A stretch of DNA of 64,000 nucleotides from Aplidium turbinatum (GCA_918807975.1 OU964919.1:16386001-16450000), one strand, 5' to 3'. Shown: positions 52,401 through 61,565, counted from the stretch's first letter. Translations and numbers: made by a program. The notes: generated by a model not told the origin, from the letters alone.

Positions 52401-55400
52401 TATCTCTGAAAACATACACATGAAAAATTATTTTAAGCCACATACTTAAATTTTCTTTTACAAACTTAAAAAATATCTTCAACAAATTGCAATTTTATTT
52501 TTACAAGCTTAAGAAAATACAACAAAATATCGCAAGTTTCTTTTGCATAATTTGTAACGTTAAAATTTGTGTTCGAAGATTTGTTTGTGTGTTTTTATCA
52601 TCAGATGTCATTACATGTTGCAAAATTTGTGCTCGCATTCTGTTAGAGCTTTTGATTTTTTTTCTAGTTGTCAGATTGCAGAAGTATATGCAACAATTTG
52701 TTCTATAGCTGTTCATTTGGGTGTTCTCATTGCATAAAAGGAATGTTGATTGTTTAGCTGGAATTAGCATCATCTAAAATAAAAATTTATTCGTGCAAAA
52801 AAACAATAACAAATTTAGAGTAACGTTGTTTTGAAAAAGCTATTATTCTTATAAGCTTTAAGTGACATCATACCAACAACTTTAATTTCCAGGTTAGTTA
52901 TATTTTTCAAACGTTACTATATAAAGGTTTAGCTGAAACCACTGTTTTAGAGAAACGTAGACCTAAAGAAATAAAGGTTTAACAAAACCAACATAAACCG
53001 AAACGAAGATTAACCGAAATAGAGATGCAAAAATGCATTATTTATTAAGCTTTTGGACAGTCATAGATTATAATACATATAACTAACTAATAAGCGACTA
53101 AGCACCCCTTTGACTAATTACTTTACATTAAACTAAAAGCAAACCACTAAATAAAAGAATTAAAGTATAACGAAATTAACTAACCCATACAAGCCAAAAA
53201 ATAGTGAAACCTCATTGATTTACCAAAATAACACATTCAGCATGAACAAAACCCAGCATTTGGAAAGCTCTGGAATCGAACCAATAGACCTATCCATCAG
53301 AATCAACAGTGAAAACTCTATTCCTGCAAGCAAACAACTTTACGAAAAAACATGGCTACAACCAAACCGATAAAAAGTTAACAAAACTTTTATGAAATCA
53401 TCTTAATTAAATCCTACATATTAACCGATCTATAATTTTTAGGTCCATACGCATACACACAGTTTGCTAACTTCAACGCGATCGGCCCGCACTACGTGTT
53501 GCACGGGAAGAAGAACAAACATGCGTTGATATATCATCAACATCAACCGGTCATGCCACTGCTGGCAGATGGCCTCCACATATGTTTCCACACCATTCTG
53601 TCTTTTGCTGTTCTCATCCAGGTGATTCCGATCTTTTCTTCTATGGCATCTCGCCATCTTCTTTTTGGTCTCCCTCTAGTTCTTCTTGCATATCTTCGTG
53701 TCCATTCTGTGGTTGCCACTTTAGGTTTGTTGTTGTTTCTATAACATCTTTAATACAAGTTTTGTTTGTGATGACTTCATTTCTAATCTTGTCTTTCCTA
53801 TTTATGTTTAATATTATTCTTTCCATGTTTCTTTGCGCCGCGGCCAGATTTCTTGTTTGTTGTTTTGTGAATGACTATGTTTCTGCTCCGTCTGTTAATG
53901 TTGGCAATATAACCGTGTTCATGATTTTGATATATTTTGCGTTGGTATTTCAAATCGTGATGTTCTATATGCCTAGAACCAAAAGATCTACAATTTAAAT
54001 CAACAACACTACTTTAGTTATTTTGTGAGATTGATATTTTTATGTTGGTTGAGCAAGAAACATTATACAAATAACGTTAATAAACCTTTATGATCTTCAA
54101 GTATATGCTTTAGGTATACTGTTTAGGCATTGTATTGTAATAACAATTATGGCAGTACTTCGAAGCGAAGATAAAAAATAGTTAAAATCACATCATTTAC
54201 AAGCTCTTTATGTAATGTATGCAGTGTAATTGTAATGAAAGAAATTAAAGCAAGGTAATTATGAAAGCCTACGAAATTAAAACGATTTCGCAATTAATAC
54301 ATTCAATGCGAAGCATCATGAAACAAAAGCGATGACACAAAGGTATCCTGTAACGTTAAATAACCGCAAACATACTGTAGGTTGTTTCCCTGGTAAAGCG
54401 TTTAAAAAAATGATGTAATGAAGATTTGCAAAGAAAATGGTTACAATCAGGTTTAGCATGTAATTCTGTGTAGGGTATGTAAGTGAATCTTATGTAGCCT
54501 ATGCATTCTTTTAGGCTCGTGATAAGACATTTTTGTTTTATAATTTAGAAAATTAGTGCGGAGTTAACCGTCACCATTTAGCGTCACTGCATTTGATATA
54601 GCGTCACCACTTAGCGTTACCACTTTTTGATGCTTGGATGACGTATGTCTGTTGATTGCATCTTATGTTTTTGCTAGGAAAGATTCATTTTTCAATTCAT
54701 TATTTCATAATGCCTTTTTATCAGTATCCTATCGTGAGAAAAACGAACCCGATTACACAATTATATCGCTTCACGCAATTCGGACTTTGCACTTTGCGAT
54801 TCACCTTTCTCACATAAAATCAAATGTGCGTCACCACTTTGGGTTAATACATTTACAAGACCATTCATATTCATAACTATATAAATGTGGTATAAAATCA
54901 AATGTGCTTGTGGCAGGTTAACACTGAGGGTTAACACATTTACAAGTCGAAACTAACATTTACTTACTACTCACAAGCAAGAAATATCCCTAACTTAGAG
55001 ATACATTAACCACAATTATAAAAATATGCATAATGAGGATTAAATATCCATGTTTTCAAATGTCCATAAATTATACGCTTTTGATCAACTTTTAGGTGAT
55101 CCATCTCTTGATGACGGGTCGATATCAGCTTGGGCATGCACGATGATTGTGTTATGCGTGGCAGTGGCTTGCAACGCTACAGCCTTTACATTGTGGATGG
55201 TTTATCGTGGGTATGGTGCTCAAACCATCATTTTAAAGTGCCCCTGACAGGTTGAATCCAAGTATAGTAACTTTTTAAAGCATTTCCTAGCGCAGAATTA
55301 TACTTAGCGAACTTTTTAATCTTAACCTCGTAGCTCGACTGGTTAGGGCGTAATTTATATCAAACGACTGTTCTGCAGCGCCACCACAGGCGAAACTCCA

Positions 55401-57354
55401 TATTTCACTGCTCTGGGACGACTTTGGTGGTATTACGTCATCCTAAGTGGGCGTCGTTAACGACAGATGAAACAAACGCTTCCTAGATGTAATTGGTGGA
55501 TCACAGTTTGGTCGGAGTTGGTACAAGCGGTTGCTTTTTTCAAAGATTTATTGTTTTTTGCAGTTTAATAAAACTGTACTGGATACGTTCCTACAAAACC
55601 TAAAATATACTTGAAGTGAAAAATGAAGAAATTTACGAATCATCATTCATATTTAATTCATCATCACTATTCAAAAATAAATAAAAGTTCTCTCTCTCTC
55701 ATAATGTGCCTTCAGTTGGCCATTGAAATCCGGTGTGACGGCCATCTGGATCTAGAAAATTGTTTCGGATTCACCAAACAATGCATGACGGCATCACAAT
55801 CCGATTGTTGCTTCCGAGAGCATCAAACTGCAAGCAGTGAGCTTTGCGCAATGCAAGTTGTCAGTGCCAGTGTTAACAAAATCTTAGGTATACAGTTACG
55901 TACATAGCAGAGTCTATACATGTAAAAGCCTACTTTACCTGTGCAAGGGTACGTTTTTGTAAACGTTGTTGTTTAGAAGTGCTGGAATCATCATCAGCAA
56001 CTGGTTGCATCTTTACTTTTATAGATGGTATGGCAGATTTTTTCAAAATGTAAAGTTCGCTCAAGCCCATTTTTACTTGAGTGGTATTAAAAAAATCATC
56101 TTTAGTGAAGTGAAGAGAACATATACGACTAGTTTTGTATGGCCTATCCCACTTTCGAACACTTGAAGAAAACTTTGACCATTTTCTTCTCAGCACCTTG
56201 TTTTGTGGGAAAGTGGGAAAAGAAAGCACATGGTCTTTGTCACTGACACATAAACAGCAATTTGTAGGCCTTGCCTCAAACATAAATTAAGGCTACTGTT
56301 TGTGAGATACTATTGTTACACTGCAAATGGCTATAGCCAGATTAGGACAAATAAAAAAGTATCAAAATTGTAGCCCTATGAAACTGCAATTTCAATTGAA
56401 TTGAGATGCTGTTTGATAAAAATGAACTCAACCTATTTGATCGAAACCTGATAGTAGTAATAAGTTCACTTTTTCATTTCGGTAATTCTTAATTTGCACA
56501 TGCGTTAGACCAACAGAGCCCCACACATTCACGTTTTGCAGTAGCCGTACTATACTTTACCAAGTCACCGCAGAGAAAGAATGTATCCTTCCCACTTACG
56601 GTGACGTCACAGCGGTGTTGCCGTTTTTATTTTCGCAATTGAATGAGTGCCAGATTCGCCGATGTCAACGAAAGTTTGCAAGCGTGTAACTTAGTAGCCT
56701 GTTGATATTTTTTACGATTTGCTGGTCAGGAAAGTTTGTTAGTGTCATCTTTTTGGTATTTTAGGTAAATTTACCGAATTTATTTACCTGTCAGAGGCAC
56801 TTTAAACTCTAAAACTATTCCCATTCGTTCTGAAAAGGAAGACATTTTATGAAATAATTTGTTTGTTTGAGAGACTAAACAATTAGCTTTGGACTACTAA
56901 AATTACATCTAGAATAAGCTTTTCATGCAAAGTAAACTAAATAATAAAGTACCGGTACCTGTTCAATTATTGAATGACTGACAAACGATTCTCTAAAGTT
57001 GGAAAGGTTTGAACCTTCTGTTTGTATTTATACCAGCATTGTTGCTTGCAAAGTAATTATAGCATACTCATCCCAAGACGAAAATACTCTTCTGAAGCTA
57101 ACGATAAGTTTTTGCAAGAATTGTAATTATTACAAAAAATTATTCGTTTTTAATTCAGCATGCATTTTAGGCCTTGTGTGGACCCGAAAGAAAATGTATC
57201 AGTTTGGAAGTTCCAGAGAAGGAATGGTCCCATCTCATCTGTTAGTAGTGTTGTTAGTGAAATGGTCGATGACGTATTTGAAGATGAAGCGAGCGCTGAC
57301 ATATATTCGCTAGAAACAAGATCATATCCATCTACATCTACATACCAGCTATGA
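34421..57354 (+). CDS. Gene C: type I membrane protein, CUB - 3x EGF - sushi - TM, 417 aa
   Basis: Exons: 34421-34472, 36035-36189, 36646-36758, 37580-37683, 39106-39205, 40350-40495, 41720-41839, 42680-42844, 55096-55210 and 57171-57354. All junctions are GT/AG and phase-matched; the total is 418 codons. The signal peptide is [21 protein letters not shown] domain spans about 23-141 ([32 protein letters not shown]; four Cys). EGF1 starts at about 149; EGF2 has the calcium-type DIKEC start; EGF3 contains CLNGGTC. A sushi/CCP domain (about 266-317: [27 protein letters not shown]) precedes a TM helix (about 330-352). The 61-residue tail is acidic and Ser/Tyr-rich, ending TSTYQL. Intron 8 is 12.3 kb because of the palindromic insertion. 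The last exon could also start 12 nt earlier, in phase. Cell-surface recognition or adhesion is inferred from the modules. Confidence 0.88.
34731..34842. repeat. Tandem duplication, period 67 bp, in intron 1 of gene C
   Basis: ACAAAGCATGTTTGTTGGAA through GTTTGAAATA occurs at 34731 and again at 34798, essentially identical. Confidence 0.9.
36264..36480 (+). repeat. SINE family S1, near-full-length copy lacking the 5' end
   Basis: Runs from AAATCAAGCAGCGTAGTTCC through GTGTGCGCTTAAGCAACGCA, CTGCTCTTCATTCAGCAGCA, AAAGCGGAAACTTCATTCTG and GGCGTGGTTCAAAGCC to GAGAAACTGC. It gives the order of the SINE body and tail used to recognise the other copies. It lies in intron 2 of gene C. Confidence 0.7.
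37995..38200 (-). mobile_element. LINE fragment, ORF2 C-terminal part
   Basis: The minus strand encodes [40 protein letters not shown] and AQNII. This is the LPR..W..LNRLRTG.GR......WG....C.CG...T..HI pattern at the end of jockey-like LINE ORF2 proteins. It is a fragment in intron 4 of gene C. Confidence 0.75.
41106..41487. mobile_element. hAT MITE, 382 bp
   Basis: The ends are CAGAGGTGACAAACCTGCGG and (inverted) CAGGGGTGACAAACCTTTTT, with GGCCCGC subterminal motifs like the 9112 element. The 8-bp flanks TTTTAGAT and TTCTAGAT differ at one base. No coding content. Intron 6 of gene C. Confidence 0.85.
42140..42373 (-). repeat. SINE family S1, near-full-length copy on minus strand
   Basis: On the minus strand: CACCGTTAACTCAATGGTGA (A-box region), GATCAAGCGGCGCTGGTTCG (B-box region), GTGTGCGCTTGAGCAACTCA, then the tail with CAGTGGTTCAAAGCCTCTAA. 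It lies in intron 7 of gene C. Confidence 0.75.
43374..43379 (+). repeat. Left target-site duplication CACAAG
   Basis: CACAAG here and at 54972-54977 flank the palindrome exactly. A 6-bp duplication is the length made by Polinton integrases. Confidence 0.85.
43476..43664 (+). repeat. End-block repeat, copy 1 (left arm)
   Basis: TATGAATATGAATGG through GGCATTATGAAATAATGAAT recurs at 46394-46589 just upstream of the 216-codon ORF. The copies share GCACATTTGATTTTATGTGA and ATAATTGTGTAA-CGGGTTCG. The same block sits mirrored in the right arm (54687-54875). Confidence 0.85.
43513..43795 (+). repeat. Iteron-like GTGGTGACGC repeats near the left end
   Basis: AGTGGTGACGC or close variants (AGTGGTAACGC, TAGTGACGC, AATGGTGACG) occur once near 43513 and four times in 43726-43795. 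Clustered short repeats near element ends often bind replication or transposition proteins. That role is inference. Confidence 0.6.
44620..44815 (+). mobile_element. LINE reverse-transcriptase C-terminal scrap (left arm)
   Basis: The plus strand encodes [20 protein letters not shown] then [20 protein letters not shown], the RR..GRPK.RW.D.......G..W...A.DR..W pattern seen at the end of LINE RT proteins. The mirrored copy in the right arm shows that it predates formation of the palindrome. Confidence 0.75.
45578..45850 (+). CDS. Small ORF of unknown function, 90 codons (left arm)
   Basis: Not recognised. The C-terminal half ([20 protein letters not shown], then [18 protein letters not shown]) looks helical. 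That half is duplicated with a largely open frame at about 47643-47780. The mirror copy is 52773-52501. Coding status is uncertain. Confidence 0.35.
   Translation: MMLIPAKQSTFLLCNKNTQMNSYRTNCCIYFCNLTTRKKIKSSNRMRAQILQHVMTSDDKNTQTNLRTQILTLQIMQKKLAIFCCIFLSL
45709..46366 (+). repeat. Internal direct duplication, copy 1 (left arm)
   Basis: This 0.65-kb segment recurs, diverged, at 47640-48382. Both start AGAATGCGAGCACAAATTTT and end at a TTACACAATTCAGTTTGTAA block followed by CCAGCAAC. Between these lie T-rich stretches with repeated AGTTTGT words. Mirror copies are at 51985-52642 and 49969-50711. Confidence 0.8.
46599..46606 (+). promoter_or_regulatory. TATA box of the 216-codon ORF (left arm)
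   Basis: TATATAAA about 20 bases before the first in-frame ATG. Initiation about 25-30 bases downstream would skip that ATG and favour the next one (46657). The mirror is 51745-51752. Confidence 0.55.
46627..47277 (+). CDS. 216-codon ORF of the palindromic element (left arm copy)
   Basis: Not recognised. The frame looks whole and is the longest in the element. Because of the TATA position, translation probably starts at the internal ATG at 46657 ([16 protein letters not shown]...), giving 206 aa. Residues in the C-terminus read RPQKRIKLD, which resembles the c-Myc nuclear localisation signal PAAKRVKLD, so a nuclear or DNA-associated role is possible. It has a TATA box upstream and AATAAA 20 bases after the stop. 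The protein is encoded identically by the other arm. Confidence 0.65.
   Translation: MFFLCDSLENMEKQISPIYAPQPYEYKPLYEAEQGLANESKLKRASAKVVDIASTFNVKHEIEFNPHLRRASLSVCVGRKAFHPEQLCKVAKKLIVKQPFFAFPSTKNILPILYWSKEEDSNYCSHSQHIQRVKEELLPQQIDLNFTNGKVYAPAAYLSYIIDGKVNVKVYHEACPLPTPEDQHQLQEILKYLKVLKDQTPSAFRPQKRIKLDSIL
47297..47302 (+). terminator. Poly(A) signal of the 216-codon ORF (left arm)
   Basis: AATAAA 20 bases after the stop, followed by a GT-rich stretch (TGTGCTGTCTTG). The mirror is 51049-51054. Confidence 0.6.
47640..48382 (+). repeat. Internal direct duplication, copy 2 (left arm)
   Basis: Diverged second copy of 45709-46366, lying between the 216-codon ORF and the palindrome centre. Confidence 0.8.
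48875..49081 (+). CDS. Small ORF with one hydrophobic segment (left arm)
   Basis: Starts [14 protein letters not shown] and continues into a hydrophobic stretch ([19 protein letters not shown]) that could be a membrane helix. It runs from the arm into the central spacer, so its last residues differ from the mirror ORF at 49476-49276. Unrecognised; coding status is uncertain. Confidence 0.3.
   Translation: MDIYQCHHTSSTRFVLLACIIVLVIDVTLTTIYQSPSQGSQQNNMFKKHIITRLSYKIIPIYVINTYI
49018..49339 (+). repeat. Central spacer: two tandem direct copies of a 161-bp AT-rich unit
   Basis: The block CATATTATAACTAGGTTATC ... CTATAAATATTATAGTTTTTG is repeated head to tail with a period of 161 (49019 and 49180). 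It sits exactly between the two arms and is not itself inverted. Confidence 0.9.
49276..49476 (-). CDS. Small ORF with one hydrophobic segment (right arm)
   Basis: Mirror of 48875-49081. It is identical until the ORF enters the central spacer, where the C-terminus differs. Confidence 0.3.
   Translation of the reverse strand: MDIYQCHHTSSTRFVLLACIIVLVIDVTLTTIYQSPSQGSQQNNMFTKTIIFIVYILKVHINRYNI
51074..51724 (-). CDS. 216-codon ORF of the palindromic element (right arm copy)
   Basis: Mirror of 46627-47277 with an identical protein, its own TATA box (51745-51752) and poly(A) signal (51049-51054). The two genes converge on the palindrome centre. Confidence 0.65.
   Translation of the reverse strand: MFFLCDSLENMEKQISPIYAPQPYEYKPLYEAEQGLANESKLKRASAKVVDIASTFNVKHEIEFNPHLRRASLSVCVGRKAFHPEQLCKVAKKLIVKQPFFAFPSTKNILPILYWSKEEDSNYCSHSQHIQRVKEELLPQQIDLNFTNGKVYAPAAYLSYIIDGKVNVKVYHEACPLPTPEDQHQLQEILKYLKVLKDQTPSAFRPQKRIKLDSIL
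52501..52773 (-). CDS. Small ORF of unknown function, 90 codons (right arm)
   Basis: Mirror of 45578-45850, almost identical in sequence. Unrecognised. Confidence 0.35.
   Translation of the reverse strand: MMLIPAKQSTFLLCNENTQMNSYRTNCCIYFCNLTTRKKIKSSNRMRAQILQHVMTSDDKNTQTNLRTQILTLQIMQKKLAIFCCIFLSL
53536..53731 (-). mobile_element. LINE reverse-transcriptase C-terminal scrap (right arm)
   Basis: Mirror of 44620-44815. Its presence in both arms shows it was carried into the element before the palindrome formed. Confidence 0.7.
54972..54977 (+). repeat. Right target-site duplication CACAAG
   Basis: Pairs with 43374-43379. Confidence 0.85.
55237..56801 (-). mobile_element. Kolobok-like DNA transposon, 1565 bp, TTAA target, THAP ORF
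   Basis: The ends AGTGCCCCTGACAGGT and (inverted) AGTGCCTCTGACAGGT are flanked by TTAA at 55233-55236 and 56802-56805. The element encodes a THAP domain on the minus strand, and THAP plus TTAA is characteristic of Kolobok transposons. The length is too short for a full transposase, so it is non-autonomous. A tRNA-like word TAGCTCGACTGGTTAGGGCG at about 55330 may mark a nested SINE. It sits 26 bases into intron 9 of gene C. Confidence 0.8.
55930..56283 (-). CDS. THAP-domain ORF, 117 codons, inside the Kolobok-like element
   Basis: The THAP (C2CH) zinc-finger signature is present: NCCLC near residues 8-12, a conserved Trp in RRKWSKF, ICSLHF as the Cx2H pair about 45 residues later, DDFF, and LKKSAIPSI as the AVPTIF-like box. 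THAP domains bind the ends of P and Kolobok transposons. The reading ends soon after the domain with a basic stretch. It is a transposon-derived fragment rather than a host gene, judging by the enclosing inverted repeats. Confidence 0.8.
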   Translation of the reverse strand: MFEARPTNCCLCVSDKDHVLSFPTFPQNKVLRRKWSKFSSSVRKWDRPYKTSRICSLHFTKDDFFNTTQVKMGLSELYILKKSAIPSIKVKMQPVADDDSSTSKQQRLQKRTLAQVK

Positions 57355-60300
57355 CATAAAAAGGAAAAGACAATAATATTTTTAAATTACTCTACAGTAC
57401 AATGGCTTGTTATTTTATTGAACCATATAAGTTTACTCCCTTAATGTATTGATTTCCTGAATATCGAACACGCTGAGGCAAGGCATAGAGAGCTTTGAAA
57501 AGTTTTTAATTGTAATGTTGTTGGCTGTAAAATTTACATTGAATTGAAACAAGGTTTCGCGTTTTTTCTCTTTTTCTTGTAGGCCTAATGTTACTTAGCC
57601 TATCTGCTTATAGCTTACTCGTAGATCTACTATCCTATCAAAGTGATGTTGTTTTACTACTGTCGATCAAGCTTAAACTTTGCGGTTCGAACAGTTTTAA
57701 TAAAGAACCCACCTTCCCAATTTCTTCTTCATAGTAATTGATTTATCCTTCGATTCGATGTAATACAAGAAAATATGTTTACAACCGAAAATGTAACCTA
57801 CAAAATTACAGGTTATACTGTATAACCAAAACACTGTGGTAAATTGCATATTACATTGGCGCCAAAGCTCAGGCTGATACCACGAATCTTGTTTTAAGTA
57901 CGAATATTCACATCAACATTTAAAAAAAGTAGTTGATTGATGTGTATTTGTAAGATATAAGCGAAAGCGCTAACATCATGGAGAACCAAGCCAAGCTGGT
58001 CAAACAGAAAGTGCGGCAACAACAAGTAAAAAGCATTTGCAACCAAATGTAAGAATGTTGGATTTGAAACAGTGCTCTTCAGTGCGTCAAAATATTTGTT
58101 TTCAATTGTTTTCATAAGCCCAAAAAAATTATGTTTGACTCCTGCACCCAAATGCATGAAATTCTTAAGCAGTTAAAAAGATGATAACCTTAAGTTACCA
58201 CAACACATTATATATTGTACAGTAGCTTGTTACATACGAGCGTGTTCGTTTGATTTACTTTAACAAACTGAATTCCGGTATATTAAATATGTTAGACGCA
58301 CAATAATATGTGTCAAACATCAAATGTGTCTCGTTTGTGTTGGTATACCAGTGCCTTTGCTTTTCTCGTGCGCTTTTACTTTGATTATTTTTTTCTAGAG
58401 TTAATGTTGAAAATGACGCAAATAAAAGCGTACACAAAACTACAAAGCCACAATGAGGCAGAGTTTCTAATTATTGTAATTAATAAAATGGACCTGAAAA
58501 TCCAAAACACTCGTTTCTTATTGCTTTTGTTGTCCACCATCTGTGGGTTAACTACACGGGGCTTGGGCGACATCACGTGGTTGGAAGTGACACTCAAATT
58601 ACAACTGACTGACAATATAAACAAGAAAACACACGTCTGTTGCTGTTTTATTGTACGGTATTCAATTGTTGTTATGTTTAGTTCAAAACAATAATTGCTT
58701 TTTGCGCCTAAAACGATCTTTAAGATTTCTTTCAATTAGTATAGAAAAGGAATATTAACATTAACCAGCTCTAAAAATCCTTTTTTATTTTAGGCAAAAT
58801 GATAAAGTTTGCATGCCATCCAACAGTGTAGTTTAAATCAAACAAAAATACATTGTTTTAATGTTTAGTTATTTTGTATGTTTGTAAACTTGTAACTGCA
58901 CAAGTTTTCATACAACTTTTCTTGGAATGATTTGCAACTTGAATGAAAGCTGTTGATTCGGCGGTTTCTATTGAATTGAATAATTTACAAGTAACATTTC
59001 AGTTTAATTTTATTTTTTGTTTCTGATCATCAAAGCGAAAAATAATATTTGTTATAACATAGCAGAAGGTCTATCTACGAAAAGGTAAAAGCTACTAAAA
59101 GCAAACATTAATGGCTGCTCGTGACAGAAGCAATTTGCTGAGTAGGCTACAGGTGTTTGGTACGGTTGCAACACCTTCTACAACAACAAGAAACTTTGCT
59201 TGGTTTTGGTGGCTGAGCCTACAATAGTGATTCAAAAAGCTTCTATTGCACAGGTGTGTGCTGTCAAAATAACGCTTCAGCAGATGCCTTCTTATTCCAA
59301 AGACTGCAGTGACTTTTTCAAAGATACAACAACGCAATTATAAGACGAGATTAGGATGATAGTTAAATCTATATGCGATCTGAGTCTTTTTGAATACGAC
59401 GCTTTACTATGTCAGCCATTCTGCTCGCTTTTGACTTAGAGTCAAGTTAGACAATTGAAAAGGAATAAAAAGTTGTTAACTCAGCGAAAGGGGGAATGCA
59501 TCATAGAAGGGTGAGAACAATTGACTTAGATAGTGACTGATGCTTTTTATGCAAATCTTATGAGATTTTCTGGCAAGTGTAAAATTATGGACTGTTACAT
59601 CGGATACATCAATCTTCAAAGTTTTGTTACTGCTGGTGTTAATATAGATAAATTGCATAAGAAAAACAAGTCCATGCCTTACATAAACGAAAAACTACAA
59701 ATTGAATGCTTGTAAAGCGTGAAGTCATCCGAATGACACTCGCTGGTACCGAGTCAGTGAATCACAGTAAAAGCATCCAGGTGCAATTTGAAGGCTTAAC
59801 AAAGCCAACCTTCATTTAATCACATGTAAAAAATACAAAACAATCCACAAAATAAAAAGGTTATCTTAAAAATACCATATAAAATTAATATTAAAAATAC
59901 CAAGAAAAATATCTGGAACTTGTATCTGAAAGTGCTGGACCTGAAGTGTAACTATTACCACTTTGAACAATGTATCTCTTGTAGCACATGCCGCAAAAAT
60001 GATAAAAGAGTTTGCAGAAATGTTTTGCTATGCTCCACTTTCTCCCGAGGCAAACGTCAGGTTTAACATTTCTACCAGTGCTTCAAAATTTTGAGATTAG
60101 TAAACATGTTTTTATTTTCTAAAGTTTGGACGAAATGGCGTCAAATTTTGTTTTTGTTTAGTTATACAAATAGTGCTTAAAATTCTTGAAAATTACAGTA
60201 CCTAAGAAAAATTATACGTCATTAGTTGTTAGGCCAACCAGAAAACATTGCTTAACTTCCTTGTATTACTTAAAACTTTATTCTCGTTTCTTCCTGGATG

Positions 60301-60740
60301 AAGCAAAAATACCTAGATTTTCTAAGAGGTTCTTGACCATTGTATTCAGATGTCAACAGGGTATCCAGAATTTGTAATGTTTAAGATATAAAAAAAAACA
60401 AACGTCAGTTTGCAATCAAGTGGCAGCGACATGTTTACTCCAAGTTGCTGGTCCATTGTTCTGCCACGTTCACAAGCGATGGCCGAATAGAGTCCTATTC
60501 TTGTAGAAAACACTTAAATTCTGAGTAGAAATCCGTACTAGTGAAACAACAATCAGTTGGTAATTGAAACAAGTGCTCGATGATCATATGACGTTAATAG
60601 GGTTAATAAGTGTTACAATTGTGTGCTTAGCTAAGGAAAGGAAGCAAAAGTTTTTGCTCGAAAATACTTTCTTGTGACCAAAACAGTGAGTTTTTATCAA
60701 GACATGATTTTGTACAGCATTGCTTTGTGAGCATTTAGAC
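57355..60740. other. Intergenic region between genes C and D
   Basis: About 3.4 kb of AT-rich sequence with no recognised exon or repeat. Open frames (for example 58308-58694) lack splice context and recognisable composition. Confidence 0.55.
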
Positions 60741-61520
60741 CAGTGTTTCTCAACCTTTTTTGGCCCAACGCCCCCTTCATTAACTAGCAAAATTTTACCG
60801 CCCCCCAACAAAAACGATTAGACCTAATTACAAAAAAATGAAAAAAAAAATACTATTAATACTACAAAAGTGCTTAAATGCCAAGCAAAAAGCCAAGCAG
60901 AATGAATTACATCAAATATAGGCTAGTTATCAGTCTCTAAAACCCTTACAGCCTGTTTTACCCTAAAAAGGGGGATCATCAGAAGGTCCTTATTCAAATA
61001 GAATTACATTTATATTAGAATAAGGACCTTTTGATGATGCCCCTTTTACAAGCTTTTACAACCTTTTACAAGGCGAAACAAGCTGTAACAATTTTAGAGA
61101 CAAGTAACTATATTTGATGAAAAGCAAATATATATTTGCGAGCATGAAAACAATACAGGCCTACTGGTAGTCAATGTGAACCTTGGGCTTGGTGAGAAAG
61201 TGCCAGTTTTTTCACATCTGGTGTAAAGCCAGTGAGGAACATTCGAAGATCACCTCTTACGGATATGTCAAGTGGGTTTTTCTGTTTGGTAGGTAGCAGA
61301 ACAACACAGCTGAATCCCTTTTCCACCAGGTATGAGGTAGGAAATGCTACCACGAAGATACGAGCTCTTTGACGAAATCGTTACGCTGGGCAGTAGATGG
61401 TTTAAACCAGAATGCCTCCTAATAATCAAAACGCCCCTCTAAAGTCTAGGTAATCATACCGCCCTCCTACAAAATTAAAACGCCCCCCGGGGGGCTTACC
61501 GCTCCCGTTGAGAACCACTG
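60741..61520. mobile_element. hAT element, 780 bp, TSD ATTTAGAC, just upstream of gene D
   Basis: The ends are CAGTGTTTCTCAACC and (inverted) CAGTGGTTCTCAACG, with CGCCCCCC-rich subterminal sequence. The duplication ATTTAGAC lies at 60733-60740 and 61521-61528. A long internal inverted repeat spans about 60910-61120 (AAGGTCCTTATTC / GAATAAGGACCTT). On the minus strand, 61353-61171 encodes VAFPTSYLVEKGFSCVVLLP and RGDLRMFL, the C-terminal dimerisation region of a hAT transposase. Only this remnant survives. Its right end is 45 bases from the gene D start codon. Confidence 0.88.
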
Positions 61521-61565
61521 ATTTAGACTATTCATTACATTTTATATTTTCTTTAAGTTTCAACA

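Larger units (their letters stand above)
43380..54971. mobile_element. 11.6-kb palindromic Polinton-like element inserted in gene C
   Basis: Every coordinate x on one arm matches 98351-x on the other. The arms run about 43380-49012 and 49339-54971, joined by a 0.33-kb centre. The ends AGTAGTAAGTAAATG and complement, together with the 6-bp duplication CACAAG, fit the Polinton/Maverick style of ends and target. I recognise no polymerase B, integrase, protease, packaging ATPase or capsid gene, so the family call is tentative and the element would be non-autonomous. The arms differ at only a small number of single bases, which implies a young insertion or arm-to-arm conversion. Each arm carries a 216-codon ORF, small ORFs, a LINE scrap and internal duplications. 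It lies in intron 8 of gene C, which still splices in phase around it. Confidence 0.85.

Noticed and set aside
43380-54971. Palindrome as a fold-back assembly artefact
   Set aside because: The arms differ at scattered bases, the centre is a direct repeat, and CACAAG flanks both ends, all of which fit a real insertion; long reads would still be decisive.
55623-55907. Small Cys-containing plus-strand frame in intron 9 of gene C
   Set aside because: It lies inside the Kolobok-like element and breaks no exon phase in gene C; probably chance.
57171-57313. Alternative reading of the last gene C exon as a basic, hydrophobic tail
   Set aside because: It requires the GTGGGT donor instead of GTATGG. 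The chosen frame gives an acidic Ser/Tyr tail of normal composition and runs to a later stop.
58308-58694. 128-codon open frame in the C-D intergenic region
   Set aside because: It overlaps a similar-length open frame on the other strand and shows no recognisable domain.
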